Shown in pieces: positions 8,618 to 16,042 of a stretch of DNA of 42,522 nt. How positions within the stretch are numbered: position 1 is the stretch's first letter; each line of letters starts with the position of its first letter. Made by a program: the position numbers and the translations under genes. The notes under the pieces are model-generated. The model was given only the letters and a program-made list of their open reading frames with translations. It did not search any database and was not told where the DNA came from. This stretch comes from Pirellulaceae bacterium (lineage in GTDB: Bacteria > Planctomycetota > Planctomycetia > Pirellulales > Pirellulaceae), in NCBI GenBank assembly GCA_016784735.1, contig JADHUC010000066.1, positions 1-42,522 on the forward strand, read 5' to 3'.

Positions 8618-9664
8618 ATGTCCGACAGTCTTCTTACACGCCGTGATTTTGTTCGCGTCGCCGGAAGTGGAGCGGCACTAGCTGCGATTGGACAGAACTG
8701 CTTGGCCGCGGAGCGCGACAATGAACCAATCGAGGACCCGCTGTTTCGCTTCGTGCAATGGAACGATGTCCACATTGACGAAACGCAGCCATCAAGCTAC
8801 CGATTGGCAAACGAGAAGATGAAATACCTTGTCAACTGGATCAACAAGACAGAACGCCAATCTCGTCCCGACTTTGTTATCGGCGTCGGCGACATGATCC
8901 ACGGCGGCGCTCCGGCGAGCCTGGGACCGGACATCCGGTTACAGAAATCCCTCCTTGCCGACCTGGAGATTCCGTTCCACCCCGTGATTGGCAATCACGA
9001 GAACGTGCAGCAGGAAGGGAACGCGAGCTACGAAGCACCATTCCGTGAAGCCTTTGGCGAGGATCGGACGAACTACACGCTGAAGCACAAGGGCCTTTTG
9101 TTTGTTTTGCTCAACAATTCCGGAGCCCCCAGCTCGAATTCCCGCGACGTGGGCAGGCGTCGAAACGAGTGGTTCCGCAGCGTCCTGGACGGCTCCGACG
9201 ATCTGCCAAAGATCGTGTGTTGCCATATCCCGCTGGTGCCGCTGCGGGACGAAGCGGTGCTGAAGAAGAGTTTCGGTTTCATCAGCTATGCCGCACAAGA
9301 CGATCAACTGCTCCGTCTGGTCGACCAACACGCGAAGTCCATTGTCGCGGTCCTGTCCGGCCATCTTCATTTGACGGGCGTCGTCACTCGCAACGGTGTA
9401 CATCACGTCTCCATTTCCGGGACAGCCAGTTATCCCTGTGACTTCGCGAGCTACGATGTGTATTCCGACCGAATCCGGTTTCGCGTCCACAGCTTGCCCC
9501 AGCAACTGTCCACGCCGGACACGAACATCCATGGCCGCCCTCGACACGCGGTCGACTACACCGACGCAACTCACCCCACACACGAGTCCTACATCAAGGG
9601 CAATCCGTCGGAGCGAGATGCCGAATGGCGCTGTCTGGTCGGGCATCATCGGCCAGCGAATTGA
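8618..9664 (+). CDS. Tat-exported calcineurin-like metallophosphoesterase
   Basis: The 348-residue product from ATG 8618 begins MSDSLLTRRDFVRVAGSG, a twin-arginine signal, so it is folded before export to the periplasm. I prefer this start to GTG 8549 because the RR motif then sits near the N-terminus as usual; the ribosome site of neither start is strong. The metallophosphatase signature is complete and in order: WNDVHID (Asp and His), GVGDMIHGG (Asp), VIGNHEN (Asn and His), CCHIPLV (His), GHLHLTG (two His), which together hold a binuclear metal centre. The C-terminus (NIHGRPRH ... DATHPTHESYIKG) is typical of the planctomycete members. The substrate is unknown; phosphodiesters or phosphomonoesters are possible. 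It is monocistronic and divergent from the LamG operon. Confidence 0.85.
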   Translation: MSDSLLTRRDFVRVAGSGAALAAIGQNCLAAERDNEPIEDPLFRFVQWNDVHIDETQPSSYRLANEKMKYLVNWINKTERQSRPDFVIGVGDMIHGGAPASLGPDIRLQKSLLADLEIPFHPVIGNHENVQQEGNASYEAPFREAFGEDRTNYTLKHKGLLFVLLNNSGAPSSNSRDVGRRRNEWFRSVLDGSDDLPKIVCCHIPLVPLRDEAVLKKSFGFISYAAQDDQLLRLVDQHAKSIVAVLSGHLHLTGVVTRNGVHHVSISGTASYPCDFASYDVYSDRIRFRVHSLPQQLSTPDTNIHGRPRHAVDYTDATHPTHESYIKGNPSERDAEWRCLVGHHRPAN

Positions 9665-10092
9665 TGCGGGAAAAGACTTGCCCCCCTTTTTCTCATTTCA
9701 ATACCGGGCGGAAAAGCGGTACGTGATCCTCGACCTTGACGGTGACATCTCCAACCGTCAATGGTGGATCCGGCTGGCGGACGAGTGATGCCGATGATCC
9801 CGGCAGAGTCAATTGCAGAAACCGAATCACGGCGGAGGCTCATCTGCCAACGGAAAAGGAGGAGCCCAAATGAAACATCAGCGACGTCCGACGCAAATCG
9901 TGACCGCAACCCCCACGCTGCGTTTTCCATTCGATCTCCACGAGCTGTGAACGCATTGATGCTGTTGGCCGCCCAGCCGCGGGTGTACGCCGCGAATTGG
10001 GCAAGCGAAATGACGTGCAATACGGCCTTTTGCTCGCTTGGTGAAATGGAGTTGGACTCTGCCGGGAAGCAACTCAACAAGGGATAGCCATG
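9665..10092. other. 428-base stretch without a convincing gene
   Basis: Two weak signals are present. First, a + strand frame distinct from the metallophosphatase frame runs on to the TGA at 9786-9788. Its last 30 or so codons read like real protein (FSFQYRAEKRYVILDLDG, then WWIRLADE), so it may be the 3' remnant of a lost gene. Second, an excellent ribosome site (AAAGGAGGAGCCCAA) precedes an ATG at 9870, but the frame closes after 26 residues (MKHQRRPTQIVTATP...). That looks like the 5' stub of a deleted gene. I read the stretch as the scar of one or more lost genes. Confidence 0.4.
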
Positions 10093-10431
10093 TCAGGGCG
10101 GGAAAATGATCTCGCCGGACCTGGGGCCCTGGCCGTCAACGATTTGTATCGATACTGTCTGGCCTTCGATGGTACCCTCCGTCCGTTCAAGGGATGGCGC
10201 CAGGAACATGCAATTGGCGTCCGCTGTGACGGTCCTTTCTTTCTTTTCTCCAGGTAATTTGAGCTTGGTCACCGAAGTGGTTTTCCATGTCGCGCTATGC
10301 ACGTTGTTCAATGCTTCCGCGACACCGGCAAACGCAACGGCGGCCCCGCTGCCGGGCACGAGCCATGACATCAGCCCGAAGAAGGCAATCAGAACGGACG
10401 CAGCCAGAGCTATTTTCGTTGTCGTTTTCAT
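10093..10431 (-). CDS. Short membrane protein, truncated relative of the neighbouring anti-sigma-like protein
   Basis: From ATG 10431 the product has 112 residues: MKTTTKIALAASVLIAFFGL, a single membrane helix, then FAGVAEALNNVHSATWKTTS and a beta-rich tail that stops at IIFPP. The segment after the helix resembles the same part of the protein at 10550-12226 (FAAVLAKAREQVWVHAITEM) and the general pattern of planctomycete proteins encoded after ECF sigma factors, whose outer part folds like an LolA/outer-membrane lipoprotein sorting domain. Those proteins are normally several hundred residues long, so this one keeps only the helix and the first strands. It is either a remnant or a minimal version. 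It lies about 120 bases downstream of the larger gene, beyond a strong hairpin, so it may be transcribed separately or little. Confidence 0.55.
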   Translation of the reverse strand: MKTTTKIALAASVLIAFFGLMSWLVPGSGAAVAFAGVAEALNNVHSATWKTTSVTKLKLPGEKKERTVTADANCMFLAPSLERTEGTIEGQTVSIQIVDGQGPRSGEIIFPP

Positions 10432-10484
10432 GGTTTTGCCCCGCGGGATCATCGCTCAACGGATGGTCTCTGCTGCGGGAGAAA

Positions 10485-10511
10485 TCGGCCGACTTGGGAC
10501 AAGTCGGCCGA
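10485..10511 (-). terminator. Strong inverted repeat after the anti-sigma-like gene
   Basis: An 11-base-pair stem (TCGGCCGACTT paired with AAGTCGGCCGA) closes a five-base loop, 39 bases beyond the stop of the gene at 10550. A second perfect palindrome, TCGCTTAAGCGA (10521-10532), lies between the stop and this stem. No run of T follows on the minus strand, so it is a terminator or processing signal of unusual type rather than a textbook Rho-independent one. Confidence 0.5.
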
Positions 10512-10549
10512 AGATTCGTCTCGCTTAAGCGAACCTAGATGACTCACTT

Positions 10550-12226
10550 TCATTCGCTCAATGTTAACGGCGTGAACAACGCATCGTCCAAGCTGACGTC
10601 AAAGTCGAGGTAGTACTCGCGTACTTGAACGATCTCACTTTGCGTGGTCGTTCGTCGGCTTCGCCGTGGATACCAGTGGCCTTTTGGCGTTTGGTTGAAG
10701 TTCTCGAATCGTTCGGTGTTGGTGTAAGCGATTTCGGGTTTCCCACGATCTTTTCGGATCACGGGCTCAACCGCTTTGACAACGCAGAAGCCGTGCTCGG
10801 GATCAAACCAATAGCGAGCCCGTTCTGGTGCCACTTCGTCTTCTTCACGGGTAATGACAACACGTACCGATCCCTCAGGGCCGTCGTCCGGGACTGGATC
10901 GAAGCTGAAGCTTCGTGCCTCCAATGTCGTCCACAGGTGCGGCCGACTGCTGAATTCGGGCATCAAATGTGGCCAAGCTACGGTTGGGTCATGCGGAAAA
11001 CCGCTGACCGGATTGCTCATCCTCAATGCAACCTCCAGATTGGGCTTACCCTCCTTCGGCATAAGGTCGTCAACCATCAGATAGGTCGTGCGTGTTTTTC
11101 CGTTGCAAATCAATGTCGGTACCGACCAGAACTTCTCGCGGTTTTCGTTCCACCACGTCGCCATGTCTGCGCCTTCGGTCGGAGCCTCGACTCCCGGCAT
11201 GGCCCGCAACAGATAATCCACCCGATGCTTGTTCCCGAGCCGACGCACACGACGAATCATCAAACCATCTTTCAGCGGCGATGCGTCACGACCTTCAACA
11301 TGTTGGACAAAAACCGCGTCGTAGTCGTCGAATTCGGTTCGCCCCTTCTGAAACGCTTCTGCGATCGTCGTGACGTCGGAACAGGCGATGCGATCGACGA
11401 CCTCAGCCGCTTTTGGAACTCCAAGTGCATAGATATCCTCGGGCCCTTGCTGTGGATACTCGAATCGTGTTGTGGAACACATCCCGTTCGAATACCGTTC
11501 CTCCCAAGTGCTCACGAGATCGGTCTCCGGATCGACGCGGACGTCAATTCGTCGACTTCGATTCGCGTCGGTTTGGTATTCGACACGGAACGAGTATTGG
11601 GCCCACTCCTTGTTGTTGACTGTGACCTTCGACATCGCCGGTTTTGATACTTTGTGTCCTGGGAACAATGTATCATGGTTCGCTTCGTTCATCAGCGCTT
11701 CGATGAAGGCGGAACCGCGCGAAAAGATGTCGCCCGTCGCGTCGGCTCTTGTTTTGTAGATACGATTCACATCCGGCTTGTATCGCACAGCAATGCCGGA
11801 TTCGAAGTCGGTCAGTTGTGTCACCATAGGATGCCGAACGGCAGCAATTCGATGCACCGGCGAATACCAAGATTCAGATTCAGCCTTTTGCTCGCCATGT
11901 TGCATCTCGGTGATCGCGTGTACCCAGACTTGTTCGCGTGCCTTGGCCAACACGGCTGCAAACGCCGCGGGCGGAGCAAGCGCCCTGGGCAGGATTATCG
12001 CCAATAGCGACGCGGCAATCACCGCAGCCACACTATAAGCGAGCCAGCGGTGTCGCGGCGGCAATGAACTGGCAGGCACCGGCGTCTGGTCAACGGCAGG
12101 TGCAGTCCGTGCAAGCAACGCTGCCCGCAGATCGCTCACATGTTCGGGGCTTGGTTTCTCCATGTCGTCGGCCTCTCGCATGGCCTGTTCGATTTCGTAG
12201 TCTTCGATTTGTCGATCGCTAGTCAT
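10550..12226 (-). CDS. Membrane-anchored anti-sigma-factor-like protein of the ECF operon
   Basis: The 558-residue protein has an acidic, charged cytoplasmic N-terminus (about 1-58), one membrane helix (about 60-82, LAYSVAAVIAASLLAIILP), and a large beta-rich outer part. The N-terminus has no H-x3-C-x2-C zinc motif, so if it binds the sigma factor it does so by another fold. The outer part contains repeated strands with Trp and Tyr and phrases such as VNNKEWAQYSFRVEY and RVVITREED, resembling LolA/RseB-like sensor folds; this is a structural guess. The ATG is 15 bases after the stop of the ECF sigma gene and has GAGG before it, so the two are co-translated. The expected role is to hold the sigma factor at the membrane until an envelope signal is sensed. 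The family assignment is by context, not by a named domain. Confidence 0.7.
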   Translation of the reverse strand: MTSDRQIEDYEIEQAMREADDMEKPSPEHVSDLRAALLARTAPAVDQTPVPASSLPPRHRWLAYSVAAVIAASLLAIILPRALAPPAAFAAVLAKAREQVWVHAITEMQHGEQKAESESWYSPVHRIAAVRHPMVTQLTDFESGIAVRYKPDVNRIYKTRADATGDIFSRGSAFIEALMNEANHDTLFPGHKVSKPAMSKVTVNNKEWAQYSFRVEYQTDANRSRRIDVRVDPETDLVSTWEERYSNGMCSTTRFEYPQQGPEDIYALGVPKAAEVVDRIACSDVTTIAEAFQKGRTEFDDYDAVFVQHVEGRDASPLKDGLMIRRVRRLGNKHRVDYLLRAMPGVEAPTEGADMATWWNENREKFWSVPTLICNGKTRTTYLMVDDLMPKEGKPNLEVALRMSNPVSGFPHDPTVAWPHLMPEFSSRPHLWTTLEARSFSFDPVPDDGPEGSVRVVITREEDEVAPERARYWFDPEHGFCVVKAVEPVIRKDRGKPEIAYTNTERFENFNQTPKGHWYPRRSRRTTTQSEIVQVREYYLDFDVSLDDALFTPLTLSE

Positions 12227-12241
12227 GTTCGGGTCCTCGTA

Positions 12242-12805
12242 TCAACTGAGTGTCCATTGAAGGAGATCACGCAGTTCGCCGCGTGCTCTCGACAACATCG
12301 ACTCCACGGCCTTTGGAGTCTTTCCGGACTTCTTTGCGATTTGCTTCACAGAATGGCCTTCGACGTACTTGCAGTGCAGGACGTCGCGTCGTTCCTCGGG
12401 AAGCGTCGCCAGCGCCGCTTGAATGAGTGCGGCGCGTTCGTTGGTTTCCAGCACGGTCGATGGCAAATCCGCCGAAGCAGAGTTATCTAGCGGTTCGTCC
12501 GCAAGCAGAGAAACATGCTCGGTCGCCCGGTCACGGTAGGCTCGGCGAAGATGCTGTATCGCCTTGTTCCTCGCGATACCGAAGACCCAGCTCTTAAGAT
12601 TTCCCCGCTGAGGATCGAAGTCCTCGATCGAATCGATCGCGGCCAGCCAAGTCTCTTGATTCAGGTCTTCACAGACAAGTCGGTCGCCGCCAGTCAGTTT
12701 CCAGATCAAACCGAAAGTGCCATGCACCAGCGAATCGTACAGCAGAGCCCATGCCTGCCGGTCTCGACGCTGGATTGACTGCAAATCGATTGTTTCTTCT
12801 AGCAT
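12242..12805 (-). CDS. ECF-type RNA polymerase sigma factor
   Basis: 187 residues, the normal length for an ECF factor. Region 2 spans about 12-82: WALLYDSLVHGTFGLIWKLT, the acidic DLNQETWLAA core, then GNLKSWVFGIARNKAIQHLR, which is region 2.3-2.4 for promoter melting and -10 contact. A linker with TVLETNERAAL follows. Region 4 (about 128-185) includes LPEERRDVLHCKYVEGHS and the helix-turn-helix VKQIAKKSGKTPKAVESML, then SRARGELRDLL. It directs RNA polymerase to a small regulon. The downstream membrane protein is the probable antagonist. The ATG at 12805 has a modest AGGA upstream; the initial MLEETIDLQSI is typical. Confidence 0.92.
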   Translation of the reverse strand: MLEETIDLQSIQRRDRQAWALLYDSLVHGTFGLIWKLTGGDRLVCEDLNQETWLAAIDSIEDFDPQRGNLKSWVFGIARNKAIQHLRRAYRDRATEHVSLLADEPLDNSASADLPSTVLETNERAALIQAALATLPEERRDVLHCKYVEGHSVKQIAKKSGKTPKAVESMLSRARGELRDLLQWTLS

Positions 12806-12951
12806 GTCAGATCCTAAGTGGCCTGCGAACCGTTCCGCTCGATCGACCTAAACGTGGTGGAACACCAAAGAGCCATTCGCGCAAACCACAAGAATCCTTC
12901 GCCGTTTTTCTGCATTTTCCAAGATAGTTGTCCTACAGCGCGACGCGAAAG

Positions 12952-13025
12952 CCCCTTCTCTTTCTGGGAGAAGGTTAGGATGAGGGCGAAACGCAGATGA
13001 AAACCCTCACCCCAGCGATCCCATG
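12952..13025. repeat. Intergenic double-hairpin repeat (GGGAGAAGGTTAGGATGAGGG type)
   Basis: Two adjacent stem-loops. CCTTCTC (12954-12960) pairs with GAGAAGG (12968-12974), and TGAGGG (12981-12986) pairs with CCCTCA (13004-13009). The word order, a GAGAAGG arm then TTAGGATGAGGG and later CCCTCACCCCAGC, is that of a very widespread bacterial intergenic repeat that I recognise from many genomes. It lies upstream of the ECF sigma operon and is not coding. It probably arose by mobility of a small palindromic element. Confidence 0.65.
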
Positions 13026-13246
13026 GGGAGCCACCGCTCGATTGAGCATGTGAAAGCACACGCCAGAAACACAATCTCGGGGGCGACTTTGCATCCCCAG
13101 ATGCGAAAAGACCTATTTGCAGCAGAAAAAGGCGGGCAACTCTTCTTCTCCCCCCTCTTTTCTTCTTCTGATTGATGTCATTGTCGCCAAACCCGGTTGC
13201 TCTTTTTCATTCGTGGAGTGCTCCGACGAGGAAGAGAAAAGGAGAG

Positions 13247-13325
13247 AAAAGGACAGGCACTATTCAAGTTCAGTGCCGCTCGCGTCGGTCTTGATAGAGG
13301 AATACCGAATAATGCCTGTCCTTTT
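13247..13325. mobile_element. REP/MITE-like element with 19-bp terminal inverted repeats (AAAAGGACAGGCA type)
   Basis: AAAAGGACAGGCA at 13247-13259 is the exact reverse complement of TGCCTGTCCTTTT at 13313-13325. Pairing continues inward (TATTC with GAATA) after one mismatch, giving 19 positions with one mismatch and about 41 bases between the arms. The AAAAGG-GACAGGCA word is one I associate with the short palindromic repeats that accompany REP-associated tyrosine (Y1) transposases. No transposase is present, so this is a non-autonomous copy. It lies exactly where the LamG-type reading frame that starts at 13567 stops looking like protein. Confidence 0.65.
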
Positions 13326-13567
13326 CCCCTTTTCCCGACCCGGCCCGGGAAGCTTGCCGCGTTCTTGCACGCACCATCGCCGGTGCGCACCCCGCCCTGT
13401 AGCGTTGCGGTTCGGCCATGGCCAGAACTATCCGCCAGCAGCGTCGCACCCGCGGGCTCCGTCATCGCCCAGTGAGCAACCGGTCCAGCCTTCGGGTCCG
13501 CGGAGCACTCCGTCAGCAGACCGCCAACCATCAGCATCGTCGCCATCCAGTGCCGTTCTGGCGTCAT
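13326..13567 (-). pseudogene. 5' fragment of a secreted LamG-domain gene, interrupted by a repeat element
   Basis: From ATG 13567 (AAAGGA upstream) the frame encodes a signal peptide (WMATMLMVGGLLTECSA) and then a standard LamG opening: AHWAMTEPAGATLLADSSG, then HGRTATLQGG. LamG domains are about 150-200 residues long, but here sense ends after about 75 residues at the inverted-repeat element (13247-13325). The frame runs on through that element into low-complexity, non-homologous sequence to about 13178. It is the start of a gene whose rest was lost, probably a sulfatase- or glycosidase-type LamG protein as is common in planctomycetes. Confidence 0.65.
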
Positions 13568-13660
13568 GTTACCATCCTTTGAAAGCTCCTGACTCTACCG
13601 TTTTCCATGTATGGATGTCTCATGAATAAGAAACCGGGCTCGCCATAGGCGGCAGGAAGA

Positions 13661-13893
13661 AAAGCGGTCGGGAGTCGTTTTTGAACATGACTCGCCCCGT
13701 TCCCTCACTCTTGCGTTCTTTCCGGGTATTTCCGAGGGCGTCCCCGGGGGGCGGAGCGTCGACTCCAGTCGCAGTTGCTTTGGGATCTGCCGCGTGACAG
13801 ACGATCCCTCCGCTACATTGTCGCAGACGTCGTGGCATAGGACCACTCTTCTCAATTTCCGTCGTTTGTCGATAAACGACTCCCGACCCTTTT
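13661..13893. mobile_element. Second MITE-like element with 15-bp perfect terminal inverted repeats (GGTCGGGAGTCGTTT type)
   Basis: GGTCGGGAGTCGTTT (13666-13680) and its exact reverse complement AAACGACTCCCGACC (13874-13888) flank about 193 bases. Pairing resumes outside with AAA/TTT after two unpaired positions. The right arm also folds on itself, TCGTTT (13863-13868) with AAACGA (13874-13879). The inside carries no protein-like frame. The word differs from the element at 13247, so two repeat families sit within 650 bases. The element ends 15 bases beyond the stop of the M56 peptidase gene, so it may also act as that gene's transcript end. Confidence 0.6.
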
Positions 13894-13907
13894 GCTTCCC
13901 CGAGGAT

Positions 13908-15566
13908 CTAATCCCGTTCGGCTTGGCGCAGCGCCTCATCAAAAGTCGGTCCCAACTCGAACAGATTGTCCTCGGTCAGTGTGACCGGGATCATTTTGCC
14001 TCCTTTTTTGACTGTGAACGGTATGCACCAGCACACAGGCTTCTTGTCGATATACGTGATCTTGGTCACGATCCATTTCTTGCTGCCATTGAGGGCGGCC
14101 GCCCCGACAGTGGCAGAACGATGCGGACCCGTCGACGTAAGTAGAGCGACCTCATTGCCGGTGACCTCCTTAAAGCCGTAGTCCCAACCGAAGCTCATCA
14201 GCTCTGAACGGCGTGACTCCTTCGCTACGGACGCCTCAAGCTCGGTTCGAACGTGCGTCCGCATCATTTTGATCCAAGACTCATAGCCGGAAACAGGGTC
14301 TTTGTCGAATACTGCGAATTGCACTGCGGGCGGTTCGAGATTCGGAGTGTCCAGACTCATCGCGATTGCCCAACGTACGCCTCTCGGGCGAGTGGTTTCC
14401 GTTGATTCCTGCCCTGAGGTTTGATGCTGAATTGCCGAGCCCGAAGCACTGCTTGGGGATACCAGCCCCGTTCCGGGCGGTTCGGCGGCGTCCGGCGGGG
14501 ACGCCCCTCGGACCGGCAGGCAGGGGAGCATCACGGCTACGGTCAGAATCGTGGCATGGGTCCACCACGACCTGCGATCGTTGAACGACGCATTGGCGAT
14601 CATTTCAAATCTCCTTCTAATCGAGTAACGCGGACCGAAACCGACACCCAAAACCGTCACGACAGATCTCTCGGTTTGGATGAATTCGAGCGTCTGAAAC
14701 AGTGTCTCTGCATAACGGCGGCGCGTGGCGGCGGAACCGTCGAGAGCCAGCGCGTCGCAACACAACTCCTGGGCAACCTGCATCTCTCGCCGCGCCCACC
14801 ACGCAACCGGGTGCCACCAGAACAGAGCCGCGACCGCAAGACCACATGCGTTTGCCCAGTGGTCGCAACGAACGTAATGCGCCAGTTCGTGACGGACAAT
14901 GCACGACATCTGCTCGTCGTCAAGCCGATCGACGAGTCCTCTCGGAACAACAACAGCCGGTCGATGCCACCGAGCCCAAAGCAGCGGTGTCATCCTTGCG
15001 TCTACCACCCGAATCTCCGGAGCGATTCGTGTGCCAATCCTTGAGGCGGCTTGCCGGACGATCCCCTCCAATCGTCTGTCGCCCGGATTTGCACGTCGCA
15101 GCAAACCTGACACTCGAAACGTCTGGACGACGTTCCATCCCAGCAACGTTAACGTCCCCGAAACCGATACGCACAGAAGGAGAACCAACCACGATACACG
15201 ATCGACCTTGCGTGTGGCGTCAATCAAGTGGGCCGACCAAGCGCGCGGCGTAACCGTCTCGGCATCGTCGTAGAGCGAGGCGCTCTGTCCTTGTCGGCCG
15301 TCCACCAACGGCTGACGAGGTCTGCTCAAGGGCGAATCCCGCAAGTCATCGCTCAGAGTCACGCTCGATTGGACGGGATGGCTCGGCAGAATCGGAACAG
15401 GAATCAGCGGCGGCGTGATCAACTTCAACAACACTAACATCCAAAGCGTACGCTGAAGCCCCGGCCGATGTCGTACCGCCTTAAGGCAGCCTGACAGAGC
15501 GACCGCTCCTGCCAGCACCGTGGCCAGCACAGCGTTCCACACAACGAGGACGCAGAATCCCGTCAT
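13908..15566 (-). CDS. BlaR1/MecR1-type M56 membrane metallopeptidase with non-penicillin sensor tail
   Basis: The 552-residue protein has N-terminal membrane helices (about 5-25, 38-57, 124-146), then the M56 peptidase domain: zinc motif HELAH at 226-230 and the downstream third ligand at about Glu267 in QELCCDAL. A further helix lies at 240-257 and the last at about 338-352. The outer C-terminal part (about 355-552) is not the penicillin-binding sensor of BlaR1. It contains WAIAMSLDTPNLEPPAVQFA and a beta-rich tail ending FDEALRQAERD, so the signal is unlikely to be a beta-lactam. By analogy, ligand sensing activates the peptidase, which leads to inactivation of the BlaI-type repressor. The ATG overlaps the repressor stop (ATGA), so the two are translationally coupled. 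Confidence 0.85.
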   Translation of the reverse strand: MTGFCVLVVWNAVLATVLAGAVALSGCLKAVRHRPGLQRTLWMLVLLKLITPPLIPVPILPSHPVQSSVTLSDDLRDSPLSRPRQPLVDGRQGQSASLYDDAETVTPRAWSAHLIDATRKVDRVSWLVLLLCVSVSGTLTLLGWNVVQTFRVSGLLRRANPGDRRLEGIVRQAASRIGTRIAPEIRVVDARMTPLLWARWHRPAVVVPRGLVDRLDDEQMSCIVRHELAHYVRCDHWANACGLAVAALFWWHPVAWWARREMQVAQELCCDALALDGSAATRRRYAETLFQTLEFIQTERSVVTVLGVGFGPRYSIRRRFEMIANASFNDRRSWWTHATILTVAVMLPCLPVRGASPPDAAEPPGTGLVSPSSASGSAIQHQTSGQESTETTRPRGVRWAIAMSLDTPNLEPPAVQFAVFDKDPVSGYESWIKMMRTHVRTELEASVAKESRRSELMSFGWDYGFKEVTGNEVALLTSTGPHRSATVGAAALNGSKKWIVTKITYIDKKPVCWCIPFTVKKGGKMIPVTLTEDNLFELGPTFDEALRQAERD

Positions 15567-15964
15567 GACGATGACTCCGATGGCGGCGGGTCAATTCCAT
15601 CGATCAGTTCTCGGATCGCTTCGCAGTCTTCACGGCTGAGTTTCGCGCGACTGACAAGGGAGAGGAGCATCGGCGTCAACGATCCACCAAAATGGTTGTC
15701 GGCCATCTGCTGGATTTGCTCACCTACAAGCGTCTCGCGATCGACACTTGCCGAAAAAAGATGAGCGAATCGGCTCGCGTCGCATTTGACCAAGCCCTTG
15801 TCTGCCAGACGATCGAGCAGACTCTTCACGGTTGCGTGCAATGACGGAGTGTGCTCCGGGTACAACGACTTGACTATGTCCCGAACGGAGATCGGTCCAC
15901 GTGTCCACAGCACGTCCATGATGGCCAATTCTGTCGCCGTCACTCTGGTGGTGTTTCGTGGCAT
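15563..15964 (-). CDS. BlaI/MecI/CopY-family transcriptional repressor
   Basis: 133 residues, the usual size. The winged helix (about 8-72) reads VTATELAIMDVLWTRGPISV, RDIVKSL, then SLHATVKSLLDRLADKGLV, the characteristic ATVKSLLDRLADKGL recognition region. The C-terminal dimerisation half contains EQIQQMADNHFGGSLTPMLL, also typical (x-HFGGS). It should bind as a dimer to dyads in its own promoter; two such dyads lie 20-60 bases upstream of the ATG. It is the first gene of a two-gene operon with the M56 peptidase. The pair is frequent and multi-copy in planctomycetes; target genes other than the operon itself cannot be told from this window. Confidence 0.92.
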   Translation of the reverse strand: MPRNTTRVTATELAIMDVLWTRGPISVRDIVKSLYPEHTPSLHATVKSLLDRLADKGLVKCDASRFAHLFSASVDRETLVGEQIQQMADNHFGGSLTPMLLSLVSRAKLSREDCEAIRELIDGIDPPPSESSS

Positions 15965-15983
15965 CTGCGTCAGTTCCTAGTAA

Positions 15984-16023
15984 TCTAAGGCAGTCTGCCT
16001 AAGATTCTAAGGCAGATTGCCTT
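15984..16023 (-). promoter_or_regulatory. Two tandem BlaI-type operator dyads
   Basis: AGGCAGTCTGCCT is a perfect dyad centred on 15994, extended by flanking TCT/AGA. AGGCAGATTGCCT, with one mismatch pair, is centred on 16016. The centres are 22 bases apart, two helix turns, so two dimers would sit on the same face. The site lies directly upstream of the BlaI-family start at 15964. The half-site AGGCA differs from the TACA/TGTA core of staphylococcal BlaI. The function is inferred from position and symmetry. Confidence 0.7.
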
Positions 16024-16042
16024 TAAGTCAACCCCATTCTTC

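Noticed and set aside
9640..9788. Frameshifted C-terminal extension of the metallophosphatase
   Set aside because: The metallophosphatase already ends with its normal family tail (THESYIKG and a few residues more), so the downstream frame is not needed to complete it.
9646..10080. 144-codon minus-strand frame
   Set aside because: It has no ribosome site or domain and covers both the end of the metallophosphatase gene and the scar region.
12814..13074. Short minus-strand frame before the ECF gene
   Set aside because: It runs through the widespread double-hairpin repeat; no protein features.
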